A DNA stretch of 35,355 bases from an uncultured Bacteroides sp. Its GTDB lineage: Bacteria > Bacteroidota > Bacteroidia > Bacteroidales > Bacteroidaceae. This document shows positions 1 to 8,655 of this stretch, piece by piece (within the stretch, counting starts at the first letter, position 1; each line of letters starts with the position of its first letter). The stretch is from the NCBI GenBank assembly GCA_947074275.1, contig CAMTPA010000030.1:1-35355 (forward strand), read 5' to 3'. The notes below the pieces were generated by a model. That model did not search any database. It was not told where the DNA came from and was given only the letters and a program-made list of their open reading frames with translations. Both the position numbers and the translations under genes were made by a program.

Positions 1-34
1 ATATAGCCGAAATAAATATCAATATATATTCCAT
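1..34 (-). CDS. rnfA: RnfA, N-terminal fragment (runs off the left edge)
   Basis: An ATG at 34 (minus strand) opens a frame reading MEYILIFISAI before the window ends. This matches the usual start of RnfA, an integral membrane subunit of the Rnf ferredoxin:NAD+ oxidoreductase. It starts 19 nt after the rnfE stop, which is the standard rnfE-rnfA order. Only 11 codons are visible, so the identification rests on position plus this short hydrophobic start. Confidence 0.8.
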   Translation of the reverse strand, partial: MEYILIFISAI

Positions 35-53
35 AATTCTTTCTGTTTAGGGG

Positions 54-638
54 TTATGCTTTCTTGAATAGGTTGAGCACTGCAATGAGATAGCCAAGAG
101 CGATAAATGCACCTGGAGCCAAAACGAACACCAACATACCATATTCTTCGGGCACAATGCCCAAATCGAAAATCTTGCCTGTTCCAAGAAATTCGCGTAC
201 TGCACCAAGTAGTGTAAGCGCAAAAGTAAAACCAAGCCCCATACCTACTCCATCCAATAAAGACGAGAAAGGATTGTTCTTGGCAGCAAAAGCTTCGGCA
301 CGACCCAGCACCACACAGTTTACTACAATCAATGGAATGAAAAGACCCAATGTGGCATAAAGACCCGGCATATAGGCTTGCATCAACATCTGAAGCAAGG
401 TTACAAACGAAGCAATAACCACAATAAATGAAGGGATACGCACCATATCGGGAATAAATCTTTTGATAGATGAGATTACTACATTCGAGCAAATCAACAC
501 GAACATAGTAGCAAGTCCCATACCAAGACCATTCATAGCCGATGAAGTAGTTCCCAACGTAGGACACATACCCAATAGGAGTACGAAGATAGGATTCTCT
601 TTAATAATCCCGTTTGTCAATACTTTTAAGTTATTCAT
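54..638 (-). CDS. rnfE: Rnf electron transport complex subunit RnfE
   Basis: This is an integral membrane subunit of the Rnf complex, which couples electron flow between reduced ferredoxin and NAD+ to Na+ or H+ movement across the inner membrane. The 194-residue protein is almost entirely hydrophobic, about six membrane segments, and starts with [22 protein letters not shown], the typical RnfE/NqrD opening. It carries the family segment [20 protein letters not shown] near residues 22-41. RnfE and RnfA are homologous, inverted-topology partners. It lies 18 nt downstream of rnfG and just upstream of rnfA. Length is normal for the family. Confidence 0.96.
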   Translation of the reverse strand: MNNLKVLTNGIIKENPIFVLLLGMCPTLGTTSSAMNGLGMGLATMFVLICSNVVISSIKRFIPDMVRIPSFIVVIASFVTLLQMLMQAYMPGLYATLGLFIPLIVVNCVVLGRAEAFAAKNNPFSSLLDGVGMGLGFTFALTLLGAVREFLGTGKIFDLGIVPEEYGMLVFVLAPGAFIALGYLIAVLNLFKKA

Positions 639-656
639 ACTAATACTCCTTTCTTA

Positions 657-1307
657 TTATTCACTGATGGCTTCATCAGCAGGTTCAACAACTTTCTGAG
701 TAGCACCCGAATTTGCATCGCATTCTTCGTTGGCAAATGCTTTGTAAGCATCGTTCACAGCGTTCAAGAATGCACGAGTAGTGATAGTAGAAGCCGTAAT
801 CGCATCAATCTGGCCACCATCTTTGTTTACCAGCAACACTGTATTTCCGGGGTTCATACCGATGATGTTACCCTTTTCGCCTTCTTTAAACCAAATGTCG
901 GCTTTGGATCCAAGACCGGGAGTTTCGGCGTGCGATAGCAATGAGTAGTTGTAGATATTACCTTGAGCGTCGAAACCTACCAATACTTTCATCTCGCCAC
1001 CGAAGCCAAGTGATGTAGCTTCGACTGCCGAACCAATCCATTCACCATTAGCCTTTGCAGGGTAGATGATGAAGTCTACTACCTTCTTGCCATTCTTATC
1101 GGCAAAGATTGTATCCGATTCTTCTACTGGATTGTTATCAAATTCGGGGAGAACTTGCATCAAAGCAGCATTTAAAGTTTTCATATTCGCTTCTGCAATA
1201 GGGCCTTTTGTCAATTCATTGACAAAAGCAAGCAGAGCTACCGAAATTGCTGTTATGCCTGTAAGCACTAACAACATATTTTTGAGTGATGATTCTAACT
1301 TTTTCAT
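657..1307 (-). CDS. rnfG: Rnf complex flavoprotein subunit RnfG
   Basis: This 216-residue FMN-binding subunit is anchored by one N-terminal membrane helix (SSLKNMLLVLTGITAISVAL), with a periplasmic FMN-binding domain. The sequence DAITASTITTRAF near the C-terminus fits the covalent flavin attachment site of RnfG/NqrC proteins, where a Thr carries FMN by phosphoester linkage. The start at 1307 (MKKLES) is preferred over an upstream one because its ATG overlaps the rnfD TGA in an ATGA arrangement, the usual sign of translational coupling. The acidic, Glu-rich C-terminal tail after the flavin domain is not part of the core fold. Confidence 0.95.
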   Translation of the reverse strand: MKKLESSLKNMLLVLTGITAISVALLAFVNELTKGPIAEANMKTLNAALMQVLPEFDNNPVEESDTIFADKNGKKVVDFIIYPAKANGEWIGSAVEATSLGFGGEMKVLVGFDAQGNIYNYSLLSHAETPGLGSKADIWFKEGEKGNIIGMNPGNTVLLVNKDGGQIDAITASTITTRAFLNAVNDAYKAFANEECDANSGATQKVVEPADEAISE

Positions 1308-2296
1308 TTCTTTTTCGCCACCTCCCCAAAGCGTTTTGGTTTGCAATAGTTATTGATAAGCGGAGTAAATGCGTTCATTATAAGAATAGCAAACGACATA
1401 CCTTCTGGATAAGCACCAAACAAACGAATGATAACAGTGAGCACACCAATGCTAACACCATAAATCAACATACCTTTGTGGCTCATAGGTGATGTGGCAT
1501 AATCGGTTGCCATAAAGATAGCACCCAACATCAAACCACCTGTAAACAATTGCACAAATCCGTTTGCATATTTTGTAGGGTCGGCAAAGTGCATAATGTA
1601 GCCAAACACAAATACAGTGACCATTATTGATACTGGAATGTGCCAAGTGATAATCTTGCGGCAAAGCATATACACCAGCCCGATAAGCAATGCGATAACA
1701 CTTACTTCGCCAATACAGCCACCATTGTTGCCCACAAACAGTTGCCACACGTCGGGCAATTGTTGCAAAGCCGAGGTGTCGCCGTGGATAGCACTACTCA
1801 TCAAAGCCAAAGGAGTGGCAGCGGTAGTTGCGTCCATATAAGTCATCAGCTGGCCTACTTCGGGCCAAGTTGTCATTTGCACGGGGAACGAAAGCAACAA
1901 GAACACACGACCCAACAAAGCGGGGTTGAACGGATTGTTGCCCAAGCCACCAAATGACATTTTACCCACACCGATAGCAAACAAGGCTCCGATGATGATA
2001 ATCCAGATAGGCAGATTGGAAGGCAAGTTGAAAGCCAACAACACACCTGTGATGATAGCCGAACCGTCGCACACCGTGCAAGTGTCTTTCTTCATCAAGA
2101 ATTTCACGATGGCCCACTCAAAGAATACGCAGGCCGCTACCGATGTAGCTGTTACTACCAACGCACCCAGTCCGAAGAACACGAGCGACATAATGAAAGC
2201 GGGAACCAGTGCAATAAGCACGCCATACATATTTTTACGTACGCTGTCGCCGCTATGAACGTGAGGTGATAGTGATACTATAAATTTATTTTCCAT
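1304..2296 (-). CDS. rnfD: Rnf complex membrane flavoprotein subunit RnfD
   Basis: This 330-residue membrane subunit has about nine to ten hydrophobic segments and belongs to the RnfD/NqrB family. It starts MENKFIVSLSPHVHSGDSVRKNMYGV, the characteristic opening with its conserved SPH motif. A cytoplasmic-loop segment YMDATTAATPL resembles the region where RnfD binds FMN covalently through Thr. The family stretch GNNPFNPALLGRVFLL is present, as is the ATDYATSPMSHKG segment. It lies 9 nt after rnfC, and its stop overlaps the rnfG start. Confidence 0.96.
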   Translation of the reverse strand: MENKFIVSLSPHVHSGDSVRKNMYGVLIALVPAFIMSLVFFGLGALVVTATSVAACVFFEWAIVKFLMKKDTCTVCDGSAIITGVLLAFNLPSNLPIWIIIIGALFAIGVGKMSFGGLGNNPFNPALLGRVFLLLSFPVQMTTWPEVGQLMTYMDATTAATPLALMSSAIHGDTSALQQLPDVWQLFVGNNGGCIGEVSVIALLIGLVYMLCRKIITWHIPVSIMVTVFVFGYIMHFADPTKYANGFVQLFTGGLMLGAIFMATDYATSPMSHKGMLIYGVSIGVLTVIIRLFGAYPEGMSFAILIMNAFTPLINNYCKPKRFGEVAKKK

Positions 2297-2305
2297 ACTT
2301 CAATA

Positions 2306-3640
2306 TTATTTAGCTTGACGTGCGCGAATCATGCCACCTACTTTGCCTTTACCCAAACGAAGGTAATCGAGCAGCGGACGGTTGGCCGGACAGGTGAATG
2401 AGCAAGAGCCACACTCTATGCAGTCCATAATTTTTTCAGTCTCCATTCTTTCAAACTCAGTATTTTCGGCAAGCGCAGAAAGCAAGTAAGGTTCCAATCC
2501 CATAGGGCAAACACTTACACACTTGGCACAGCGGATACAGTTTTGTATTTCGCCACGTTTCGCTTCTTTCTGATTCATAATTAAGATACCCGAGCTACCT
2601 TTGGCAGTAGGCACTTCGGTATTTATCAATGCCTTACCCATCATAGGGCCTCCACCAATTACTTTGCCTGTATCTGCAGGAAGTCCGCCACAAGCGTCGA
2701 TAAGCTGAGTCATCGGTGTGCCTATGCGTGCTAAGAAATTGGATGGTTTGGCTACCGACTTACCCGTTACGGTAATCACACGCTCAAACAGAGGCTTGTT
2801 TTTTTGCACAGCTTCATACACCGCATAGGCAGTACCTACGTTTTGCACTACTGCACCCGTAGCGATGGGCAAACCACCACTTGGCACCTGACGACGGATT
2901 ACCGCATCAATCAACTGCTTCTCGCCTCCTTGTGGATATTGCACTTTCAAAGGCACAATCTCAACACCAGCGTAGGTCGAAGCAGCTTTTTTCATTATCT
3001 CAATGGCATCGGGTTTGTTGTTTTCGATACCGATAAAACCTTTGTTCACCTTGATAGCCTTCATCAAGATAGAAACACCTACCATAATCGCATCAGCTTG
3101 TTCAAGCATCAACTGATGGTCGGCGGTCAAATAAGGCTCACACTCTACGGCATTGATGATAAGGCATTCTGCCTTGAATGCGGGAGGAGGACAAAGTTTC
3201 ACCTGAGTAGGAAAACAAGCACCACCAAGCCCCACGATACCTGCTTCGGCAATCTTCTTCACAATCTCTTCGGATGTCAAGTTGCATTCGCGTTTCAGAG
3301 TTGTGCTGCGGTCGATGGTTTCTTCCCACTCGTCGCCTTCCACGTCGATAAAGATGGCTTGTTTGGCATAGCCGCTTGCATCAATGATTGTATCAATCTT
3401 AGACACCTTGCCGCTTACTGAAGAGTGAATGGCTGCCGAAACAAATCCGGCTGGCTCGGCAATCTTCGTTCCCACCTTCACCACGTCGCCTTTGGCAACA
3501 ATAGGCTTTGCGGGCGCACCGATGTGCTGCCCCATCAAGATTACCGCTTTCGCAGGAACCTCTGCCGTGATAATGGGCTGATGTGCCGACAGTTTATTTT
3601 CGTGTGGATGTACACCACCAATTCTAAATGTCTTCAACAT
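2306..3640 (-). CDS. rnfC: Rnf complex NADH-binding subunit RnfC
   Basis: This 444-residue peripheral subunit is where NAD+ meets the electron chain. The N-terminal barrel-sandwich part (GGVHPHENKL, later VAKGDVVKVGTKIAEP) is followed by the NADH/FMN-binding domain with IVGLGGACFPTQVK (GxGG motif) and INAVECEPYLTADHQLM. Two 4Fe-4S ferredoxin motifs sit near the C-terminus: CIRCAKCVSVCP and CIECGSCSFTCP. The length suits a short RnfC without the Ala/Lys-rich tail seen in enterobacteria. It follows rnfB by 27 nt. Confidence 0.97.
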   Translation of the reverse strand: MLKTFRIGGVHPHENKLSAHQPIITAEVPAKAVILMGQHIGAPAKPIVAKGDVVKVGTKIAEPAGFVSAAIHSSVSGKVSKIDTIIDASGYAKQAIFIDVEGDEWEETIDRSTTLKRECNLTSEEIVKKIAEAGIVGLGGACFPTQVKLCPPPAFKAECLIINAVECEPYLTADHQLMLEQADAIMVGVSILMKAIKVNKGFIGIENNKPDAIEIMKKAASTYAGVEIVPLKVQYPQGGEKQLIDAVIRRQVPSGGLPIATGAVVQNVGTAYAVYEAVQKNKPLFERVITVTGKSVAKPSNFLARIGTPMTQLIDACGGLPADTGKVIGGGPMMGKALINTEVPTAKGSSGILIMNQKEAKRGEIQNCIRCAKCVSVCPMGLEPYLLSALAENTEFERMETEKIMDCIECGSCSFTCPANRPLLDYLRLGKGKVGGMIRARQAK

Positions 3641-3667
3641 ACAATATATGTATTTTTTATCTGTTTA

Positions 3668-4585
3668 TTATTCGGTTGCTTTGGGAGCTTCTGCACTTGG
3701 AGCTTGAGCTGGTGCGGCTTTTGCCACAGCAGGTTTTGCAGCGGGTGCATCTTCTGTTTTAGGTTTGCGAGGAGGGAAGTTTAGTTCGGTGATAGTACCT
3801 TGTGGGCACACCTCTACACACTTACGACACGACTTACACTTCACGGGGTCGATGTAGGCCAAGTTGTTTGTCACGCTGATAGCTTCAAACGGACAAGCCT
3901 TCACACATTTCGAGCAGCCGATGCAGCTCACCTTACAAGCCTTGCGTGCCACAGCACCTTTGTCTTTGTTGACACACGACACATAAACACGGCGCGACTT
4001 CTTTCCTTTTGGACGAATTTCGATAATCGATTTTGGACAAGCTTTGACGCAAGCACCACAAGCCGTACATTTGTCTTCATCTACTTCGGGAAGCCCTGTT
4101 TCGGGATTCATACGAATCGCATCGAACTGGCACACAGTGACACAGTCGCCACAGCCCAAACAGCCGTAACTACATCCGGTTTCGCCACCATAGAGCGAAG
4201 CTGCAATGGCGCAACTCTTGGCTCCATCGTACACGTTGGTGCGGGGGCGATTGGCGCAGCTACCATTACATCGTACTACTGCAACGGTTGGCTCTGCCTC
4301 CCCAGCCGCCAGCCCTAAAATAGAAGCAATGTCGTTCATCGTAGCTTGTCCGCCTACTGGGCAGAATTTCCCATCGAGGGAGCCAGCTTTTACGCACGCA
4401 TCCGCAAAACCATTACATCCAGGATAACCACATCCGCCACAATTGGCTTGGGGCAACACTTCGTTAACCTGAGCGATGCGAGGGTCTTCATACACGGCAA
4501 ATTTCTTGGAAGCGGCATAAAGTACTGCCGCCAACACGAGCGCAATGACTCCCAAAGAAATTACTGCAATCAGAATCAAATTCAT
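3668..4585 (-). CDS. rnfB: Rnf complex iron-sulfur subunit RnfB
   Basis: RnfB is thought to take electrons from ferredoxin. The 305-residue protein has an N-terminal membrane anchor (LILIAVISLGVIALVLAAVLY), a 4Fe-4S domain with CGGCGYPGCNGFADAC, then four ferredoxin-type CxxCxxCxxxCP-like motifs: CLGCGDCVTVC, CTACGACVKACP, CIGCSKCVKACP and CKSCRKCVEVCP. Enterobacterial RnfB has two such motifs, so this is the longer form known from anaerobes. The C-terminus is a low-complexity Ala/Pro/Lys tail. It lies 7 nt after the RseC-family gene, in the same operon. Confidence 0.97.
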   Translation of the reverse strand: MNLILIAVISLGVIALVLAAVLYAASKKFAVYEDPRIAQVNEVLPQANCGGCGYPGCNGFADACVKAGSLDGKFCPVGGQATMNDIASILGLAAGEAEPTVAVVRCNGSCANRPRTNVYDGAKSCAIAASLYGGETGCSYGCLGCGDCVTVCQFDAIRMNPETGLPEVDEDKCTACGACVKACPKSIIEIRPKGKKSRRVYVSCVNKDKGAVARKACKVSCIGCSKCVKACPFEAISVTNNLAYIDPVKCKSCRKCVEVCPQGTITELNFPPRKPKTEDAPAAKPAVAKAAPAQAPSAEAPKATE

Positions 4586-4592
4586 AAATTAG

Positions 4593-5012
4593 TTATTTTA
4601 TTGGTTTTATTGTAAATGAGAATTTTTGTTTCAGACGTGTTTTGTTCAACCATATTATAAAGTAGTAGGGAACAAGCAAAGAGAGCGACAAGATACCGGC
4701 AAACAATTCGTCGCCAGTAATCGCCATACATATAAATAAGGAAGATACCAGAATAAGAAATGGAAGAACGAATGCCCAAAACACGGCTTTCATTCCCATC
4801 GACATTTCGCCCACCACCATCACACGCTCGCCCACGACGTAAGAAGAGCTTGAATTATCGATTATATCAATAATTTTCTCTTTGCTGTCGGCCGAAGAGC
4901 AATAACCCTTGGCGTGACATCCCGAACAAGCTGACGATTGGATAATCCTCACCGAAAGATGAGTACCCGAAATGCTTTCCACAATACCTTGATGCTGTAT
5001 TAAATTAGCCAT
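4593..5012 (-). CDS. RseC/SoxR-reducing family protein, first gene of the rnf operon
   Basis: This 139-residue membrane protein has an N-terminal region with the cysteine cluster CSGCHAKGYC, then two hydrophobic hairpin helices (AVFWAFVLPFLILVSSLFICMAI and FAGILSLSLLVPYYFII). This is the layout of the RseC/RsxC-associated family that helps Rnf-like (Rsx) complexes. The start at 5012 (MANLIQHQG) is chosen because the longer frame begins with TTG at 5024 and the ATG fits a promoter 29-58 nt upstream. It is the promoter-proximal gene of the rnf operon, as in other Bacteroidales. Whether it reduces SoxR here is unknown; no soxR is visible. Confidence 0.9.
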   Translation of the reverse strand: MANLIQHQGIVESISGTHLSVRIIQSSACSGCHAKGYCSSADSKEKIIDIIDNSSSSYVVGERVMVVGEMSMGMKAVFWAFVLPFLILVSSLFICMAITGDELFAGILSLSLLVPYYFIIWLNKTRLKQKFSFTIKPIK

Positions 5013-5040
5013 TTTGCAAACCAAACATTACAAATTGCGG

Positions 5041-5070
5041 CAAATTTAATCATAATTTATTAACTACAAA
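5041..5070 (-). promoter_or_regulatory. Promoter of the rseC-rnfBCDGEA operon
   Basis: On the minus strand the sequence has TTTG (5070-5067), 18 nt, then TAAATTTG (5048-5041). This fits the Bacteroides consensus TTTG-N19-TAnnTTTG. It would start transcription about 20 nt before the RseC ATG at 5012. Confidence 0.7.
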
Positions 5071-5138
5071 GCAGAGCTATGCCTTTTTATTCCTATTAAA
5101 ATGTTATTTTTTCCTTTTTCGTTTTCGCACACGACAAA

Positions 5139-5165
5139 CAAAAAAGGCAACCCAACGGGCTGCCT
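5139..5165 (-). terminator. Rho-independent terminator after the DUF3078 gene
   Basis: Read on the minus strand, AGGCAGCCC pairs with GGGTTGCCT across a 3-nt loop with one mismatch, and is followed by a run of T (TTTTTTG). It sits 26 nt past the stop at 5191 and insulates the rnf operon promoter. Confidence 0.85.
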
Positions 5166-5190
5166 CACGCTATTTTATAGCAAAAATGGT

Positions 5191-6633
5191 TTACCAAGTA
5201 TAATTCAAGCCAAAACTCAACAACTCTTTCAACTGGAAGTAGCTGCTACCGGTGGTGGGCAGCGAACTGTCGTCATAGCGAGCGTGTACGTAGAGCTTGG
5301 TAGAGAGAAATCGGTTGAGTGTGAAATTAAATGTATTCTCCCACTCCACGCGTGTCCAAGAATAGCTGGTGGTAAAATCGAGACGCGAATCCCACGTCAT
5401 AAACGAAGCTATCTTCCAAGACATTGTTGGGGTGATTTGCGAACCAAACGAGTTTTTGGAGCACTTGCCTTCGTCTAAGCCAAACTTCACCTCGTTCACC
5501 TCGCGACTGCCAATGTAGCGCAGATTGTAGGTGAGTGGTGCCAAAAACAGCGAAAGGGTTATTTTTTTCTTCTTCAACTTGTAGTCCATACCGATACTGA
5601 TGTTCACATCGGCTGGTGCAAAAAAGGCCGACACCAGCTCATCGCTATTGGCCTTGTATCCGTTGAAAAATTGAGTTTTAAACTCGGCGGTCATCGTGTA
5701 GTACCAATTTTTGTGGGCTTGAAGTCCCAGTTTGCTATATAGGCGCAATTGGTCGGTAGTGAACAGCACTTTGTGATATTCGTCCGAAGGCGATGAGTTG
5801 AAGCTCACTTTCGCTTCGAGCAGATTCTCGAACTGCACTTTCTCGCGGTCGTTGTAGTTGGCATAGAGCTGCAGGTTTGCCAGCATAGCGATGTTGCTCT
5901 CACCCCCCTTGTACCAGTTGTCCGAAATGTAGTTTTGCGTCAATTGCAAAGCACCATTTCCACCAAACGTCCACCAATTTGGTTTGTTGATAAGAAGGTT
6001 CGACTGCCCTAAATCGGCATCCATCTGCTCTACTTCAAACAGTTTTAGCACGTGCTCTTTGTGTTTCACCACTGGTGCCACCTCTTCGCGAAAAGACTGA
6101 CGGCTCATCACGCTCTCTTCGGTGGTGCGCACCAGATTGGGATTGCTCATATAAATACTCATCAAAGCTTCGTCTACCAAAGCGTTCGTGCGGCTCTGAG
6201 CCGTAAATCGCCCATCGTCTTCGAGCAGCAATTCATCATAATCCACCTCGGCGGGCTTGTACACCGGAAGTTCCCAGTTGAGCTTTGAGTAATGCTCGAT
6301 AGGCGAATAATAGTAAGTGAGGGGAACAAACAAGCGATAATATTGTGGATAGACGGGAATGTAGCGCGCCGCAACAGAGGTGTCGTTCAAAAACTCCAAT
6401 TCCGCAATCAGGTTGTTGTATAAAATAGATATGGTGTCTACTTTGCGCGGATTGTCCACATTGGCTTTTAGCAATAAGTAATCTCTCAAGACCTTAGACA
6501 AAGTATCTTTCCGCAAATCCAACGCCATCATTTCCACCTCATTACTCACTAACTCTGGTGTGACCAAATCTCGTGCTTTCAGGGGCGATAACAATGCAAT
6601 CGCCAGTGCAAACAATAAACAAAAGCTCTTCAT
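5191..6633 (-). CDS. DUF3078 family outer-membrane beta-barrel protein
   Basis: This 480-residue protein has a signal peptide (MKSFCLLFALAIALLSPLKA) and a C-terminal region of alternating amphipathic strands ending in LLSFGLNYTW, with the aromatic last residue typical of outer-membrane barrels. The segment WWTFGGNGALQLTQNYISDNWYKGGESN, near residue 215, is the signature of the DUF3078 family, which is common in Bacteroidota and has no known function. The first 200 residues are a less conserved helical/extended region. It is monocistronic, with a terminator behind it and a likely promoter in front. Confidence 0.85.
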   Translation of the reverse strand: MKSFCLLFALAIALLSPLKARDLVTPELVSNEVEMMALDLRKDTLSKVLRDYLLLKANVDNPRKVDTISILYNNLIAELEFLNDTSVAARYIPVYPQYYRLFVPLTYYYSPIEHYSKLNWELPVYKPAEVDYDELLLEDDGRFTAQSRTNALVDEALMSIYMSNPNLVRTTEESVMSRQSFREEVAPVVKHKEHVLKLFEVEQMDADLGQSNLLINKPNWWTFGGNGALQLTQNYISDNWYKGGESNIAMLANLQLYANYNDREKVQFENLLEAKVSFNSSPSDEYHKVLFTTDQLRLYSKLGLQAHKNWYYTMTAEFKTQFFNGYKANSDELVSAFFAPADVNISIGMDYKLKKKKITLSLFLAPLTYNLRYIGSREVNEVKFGLDEGKCSKNSFGSQITPTMSWKIASFMTWDSRLDFTTSYSWTRVEWENTFNFTLNRFLSTKLYVHARYDDSSLPTTGSSYFQLKELLSFGLNYTW

Positions 6634-6652
6634 ATTCTAAACGATTAAGCCA

Positions 6653-6660
6653 CAAAAATA
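6653..6660 (-). promoter_or_regulatory. Candidate -7 element for the DUF3078 gene
   Basis: The minus strand reads TATTTTTG, matching TAnnTTTG, 20-27 nt before the ATG at 6633. No clear TTTG -33 box lies at the expected distance. Confidence 0.45.
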
Positions 6661-6784
6661 CATCATTTATTCAAAATTCATATAATGCTAACTAAATTTT
6701 CAGTCTGCTTAACGTTCATTCCACACCTGCAAGCCTGCACAAATAGACGTTCACAAGCCTCCGCACCCCATTTGAGGCATCGAC

Positions 6785-6872
6785 AGGCGTGAACAAGTGA
6801 GAAAATAAACGTTAACATCCATCTCCACAACTATTAACACTCTACGCCACAACTATAAACAGTTGATAGAAT
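6785..6872. repeat. Four imperfect 22-bp-phased repeats upstream of pyrG
   Basis: Related heptamers occur at exact 22-bp steps: GTGAACA at 6789, GTTAACA at 6811, ATTAACA at 6833 and ATAAACA at 6855. Units of 22 bp start at 6785, 6807, 6829 and 6851; the third and fourth share the start AACTATWAACA. The second unit contains GTTAACATCCATC, close to GTTCACATCCATC in the array at 15961-16026. The gene-free stretch 6634-7029 contains this array, a nearby stray GTTCACA (6749) and the pyrG promoter; I see nothing else in it. Confidence 0.6.
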
Positions 6873-6937
6873 GAAAGAAAAAAGCCTTTTTTCAGAAATT
6901 TGTGTCGCCCAGTTCTTAGTACTTGCTCTTTTTTTTG

Positions 6938-6945
6938 TAATTTTG
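6938..6945 (+). promoter_or_regulatory. Candidate pyrG-yidC promoter (-7 element)
   Basis: TAATTTTG matches the Bacteroides -7 consensus TAnnTTTG. A perfect TTTG box is not present about 20 nt upstream (TTAG/TTGC only). The predicted start leaves a leader of about 75-80 nt before the GTG at 7030. Confidence 0.5.
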
Positions 6946-7029
6946 CGGTTTTTAATGCGCAATCCTCTTTTTAATATAGGAGAGCGTTTTTTCATTAGCA
7001 ACTAAAATAATTTTAAAACAGTTACAACT

Positions 7030-8634
7030 GTGGGAGAAACAAAGTATATTTTCGTCACCGGTGGCGTTGCCTCTTCCTTAGGTAAAGGCATCATCTCGTC
7101 TTCCATCGGAAAATTGCTTCAAGCAAGAGGTTACAGTGTCACCATTCAAAAGTTCGATCCATACATCAACATCGATCCGGGCACACTCAATCCTTACGAG
7201 CACGGAGAGTGCTACGTGACCGTAGATGGACACGAAGCCGATCTCGACTTGGGTCATTACGAACGATTTTTGGGCATTGAAACAACCAAGGCCAACAACA
7301 TCACTACCGGACGCATCTATAAGAGCGTGATTGACAAGGAGCGTAGAGGCGACTATTTGGGTAAAACCATCCAAATCATCCCTCACATCACCGACGAAAT
7401 CAAGCGCAACGTGAAACTGCTCGGTACAAAAAGCAAATTCGATTTTGTGATTACCGAAATCGGTGGCACGGTGGGCGACATCGAATCACTACCCTACTTG
7501 GAAAGCATCCGCCAGTTGAAATGGGAATTGGGTAAAGACGCTTTGTGCGTACACCTTACTTATGTGCCCTATCTTGCCGCAGCAGGCGAACTGAAAACCA
7601 AGCCTACTCAGCACTCGGTAAAAGAGCTTCAGAGCGTGGGTATTCAGCCCGATGTGCTGGTGCTGCGCACCGAACACGAACTCAGCGCAGGACTTCGCAA
7701 GAAAGTAGCCTTGTTTTGCAATGTGGACGAAAATGCCGTGGTGCAAAGCATCGACGCTTCCACCATCTACGAAGTGCCATTGCTGATGCAAGCGCAAGGG
7801 CTGGACGAAACCATCTTGAAGAAAATGGGATTGCCCGTTGGCGAAACACCAGAGCTGGGTCCGTGGAGAACATTCCTCGAACGCCGCGAGAAAGCCGAGG
7901 AAACCAAACCAATCCACATCGCTTTGGTAGGAAAATACGACTTGCAAGACGCTTACAAATCAATCCGTGAAGCACTATCGCAAGCCGGAACATACAATGA
8001 CTGCAAGGTGCAAGTGGACTTTGTGAACAGCGAAGACCTAACCAACGAAAACATAGCTCAGGCACTCGAAGGAATGGCAGGGGTAATGATTGGGCCAGGA
8101 TTTGGACAACGTGGCATCGAAGGTAAATTTGTGGCGCTGAAATATGCGCGCGAAAACAATATACCTACATTCGGCATCTGCTTGGGAATGCAGTGTATGG
8201 CCATTGAGTTTGCACGCAACGTGCTTGGATACGAAGACGCTAACTCACGCGAGATGAATGAGAAAACGCCTCACAACGTGATTGACATTATGGAGGAGCA
8301 AAAAGCCATCACCAATATGGGTGGAACAATGCGCTTGGGAGCCTACGAATGCACACTCGAAAAGGGCAGCAAAGCCTACGAAGCTTATGGCACAGAACAT
8401 ATTCAAGAACGCCATCGCCATCGCTACGAGTTCAACAACGAATTTAAAGAGCAATATGAGGCCGCAGGAATGAAATGCACAGGCATCAACCCCGAATCGG
8501 GCTTGGTAGAGATTGTGGAAATACCCGCACTGAAATGGTTTGTAGGAACTCAGTTCCACCCCGAATATAGCAGTACGGTGCTCAAGCCACATCCGCTGTT
8601 CTTATCGTTTATCAAAGCAGCTATTAGTCAATAA
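7030..8634 (+). CDS. pyrG: CTP synthase
   Basis: CTP synthase makes CTP from UTP, ATP and glutamine, the last step of pyrimidine nucleotide synthesis. The 534-residue protein has the N-terminal amidoligase domain (KYIFVTGGVASSLGKGI, P-loop-like; DPYINIDPGTLNP; HYERFL) and a C-terminal class I glutamine amidotransferase domain with the nucleophile Cys384 in FGICLGMQCMAIEFARN and the His/Glu of QFHPEY. The frame opens with GTG at 7030 directly before GETKYIFVTGG, the family N-terminus, and no ATG lies nearby. yidC follows after 21 nt, probably co-transcribed. Confidence 0.98.
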   Translation: MGETKYIFVTGGVASSLGKGIISSSIGKLLQARGYSVTIQKFDPYINIDPGTLNPYEHGECYVTVDGHEADLDLGHYERFLGIETTKANNITTGRIYKSVIDKERRGDYLGKTIQIIPHITDEIKRNVKLLGTKSKFDFVITEIGGTVGDIESLPYLESIRQLKWELGKDALCVHLTYVPYLAAAGELKTKPTQHSVKELQSVGIQPDVLVLRTEHELSAGLRKKVALFCNVDENAVVQSIDASTIYEVPLLMQAQGLDETILKKMGLPVGETPELGPWRTFLERREKAEETKPIHIALVGKYDLQDAYKSIREALSQAGTYNDCKVQVDFVNSEDLTNENIAQALEGMAGVMIGPGFGQRGIEGKFVALKYARENNIPTFGICLGMQCMAIEFARNVLGYEDANSREMNEKTPHNVIDIMEEQKAITNMGGTMRLGAYECTLEKGSKAYEAYGTEHIQERHRHRYEFNNEFKEQYEAAGMKCTGINPESGLVEIVEIPALKWFVGTQFHPEYSSTVLKPHPLFLSFIKAAISQ

Positions 8635-8655
8635 TCAATAACGTTTACTTAGAAA

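Noticed and set aside
2804..3421. Long plus-strand open frame of 205 codons
   Set aside because: It lies entirely opposite rnfC, whose product is clearly recognisable, and its translation is rich in His/Cys/Phe as expected for an antisense shadow.
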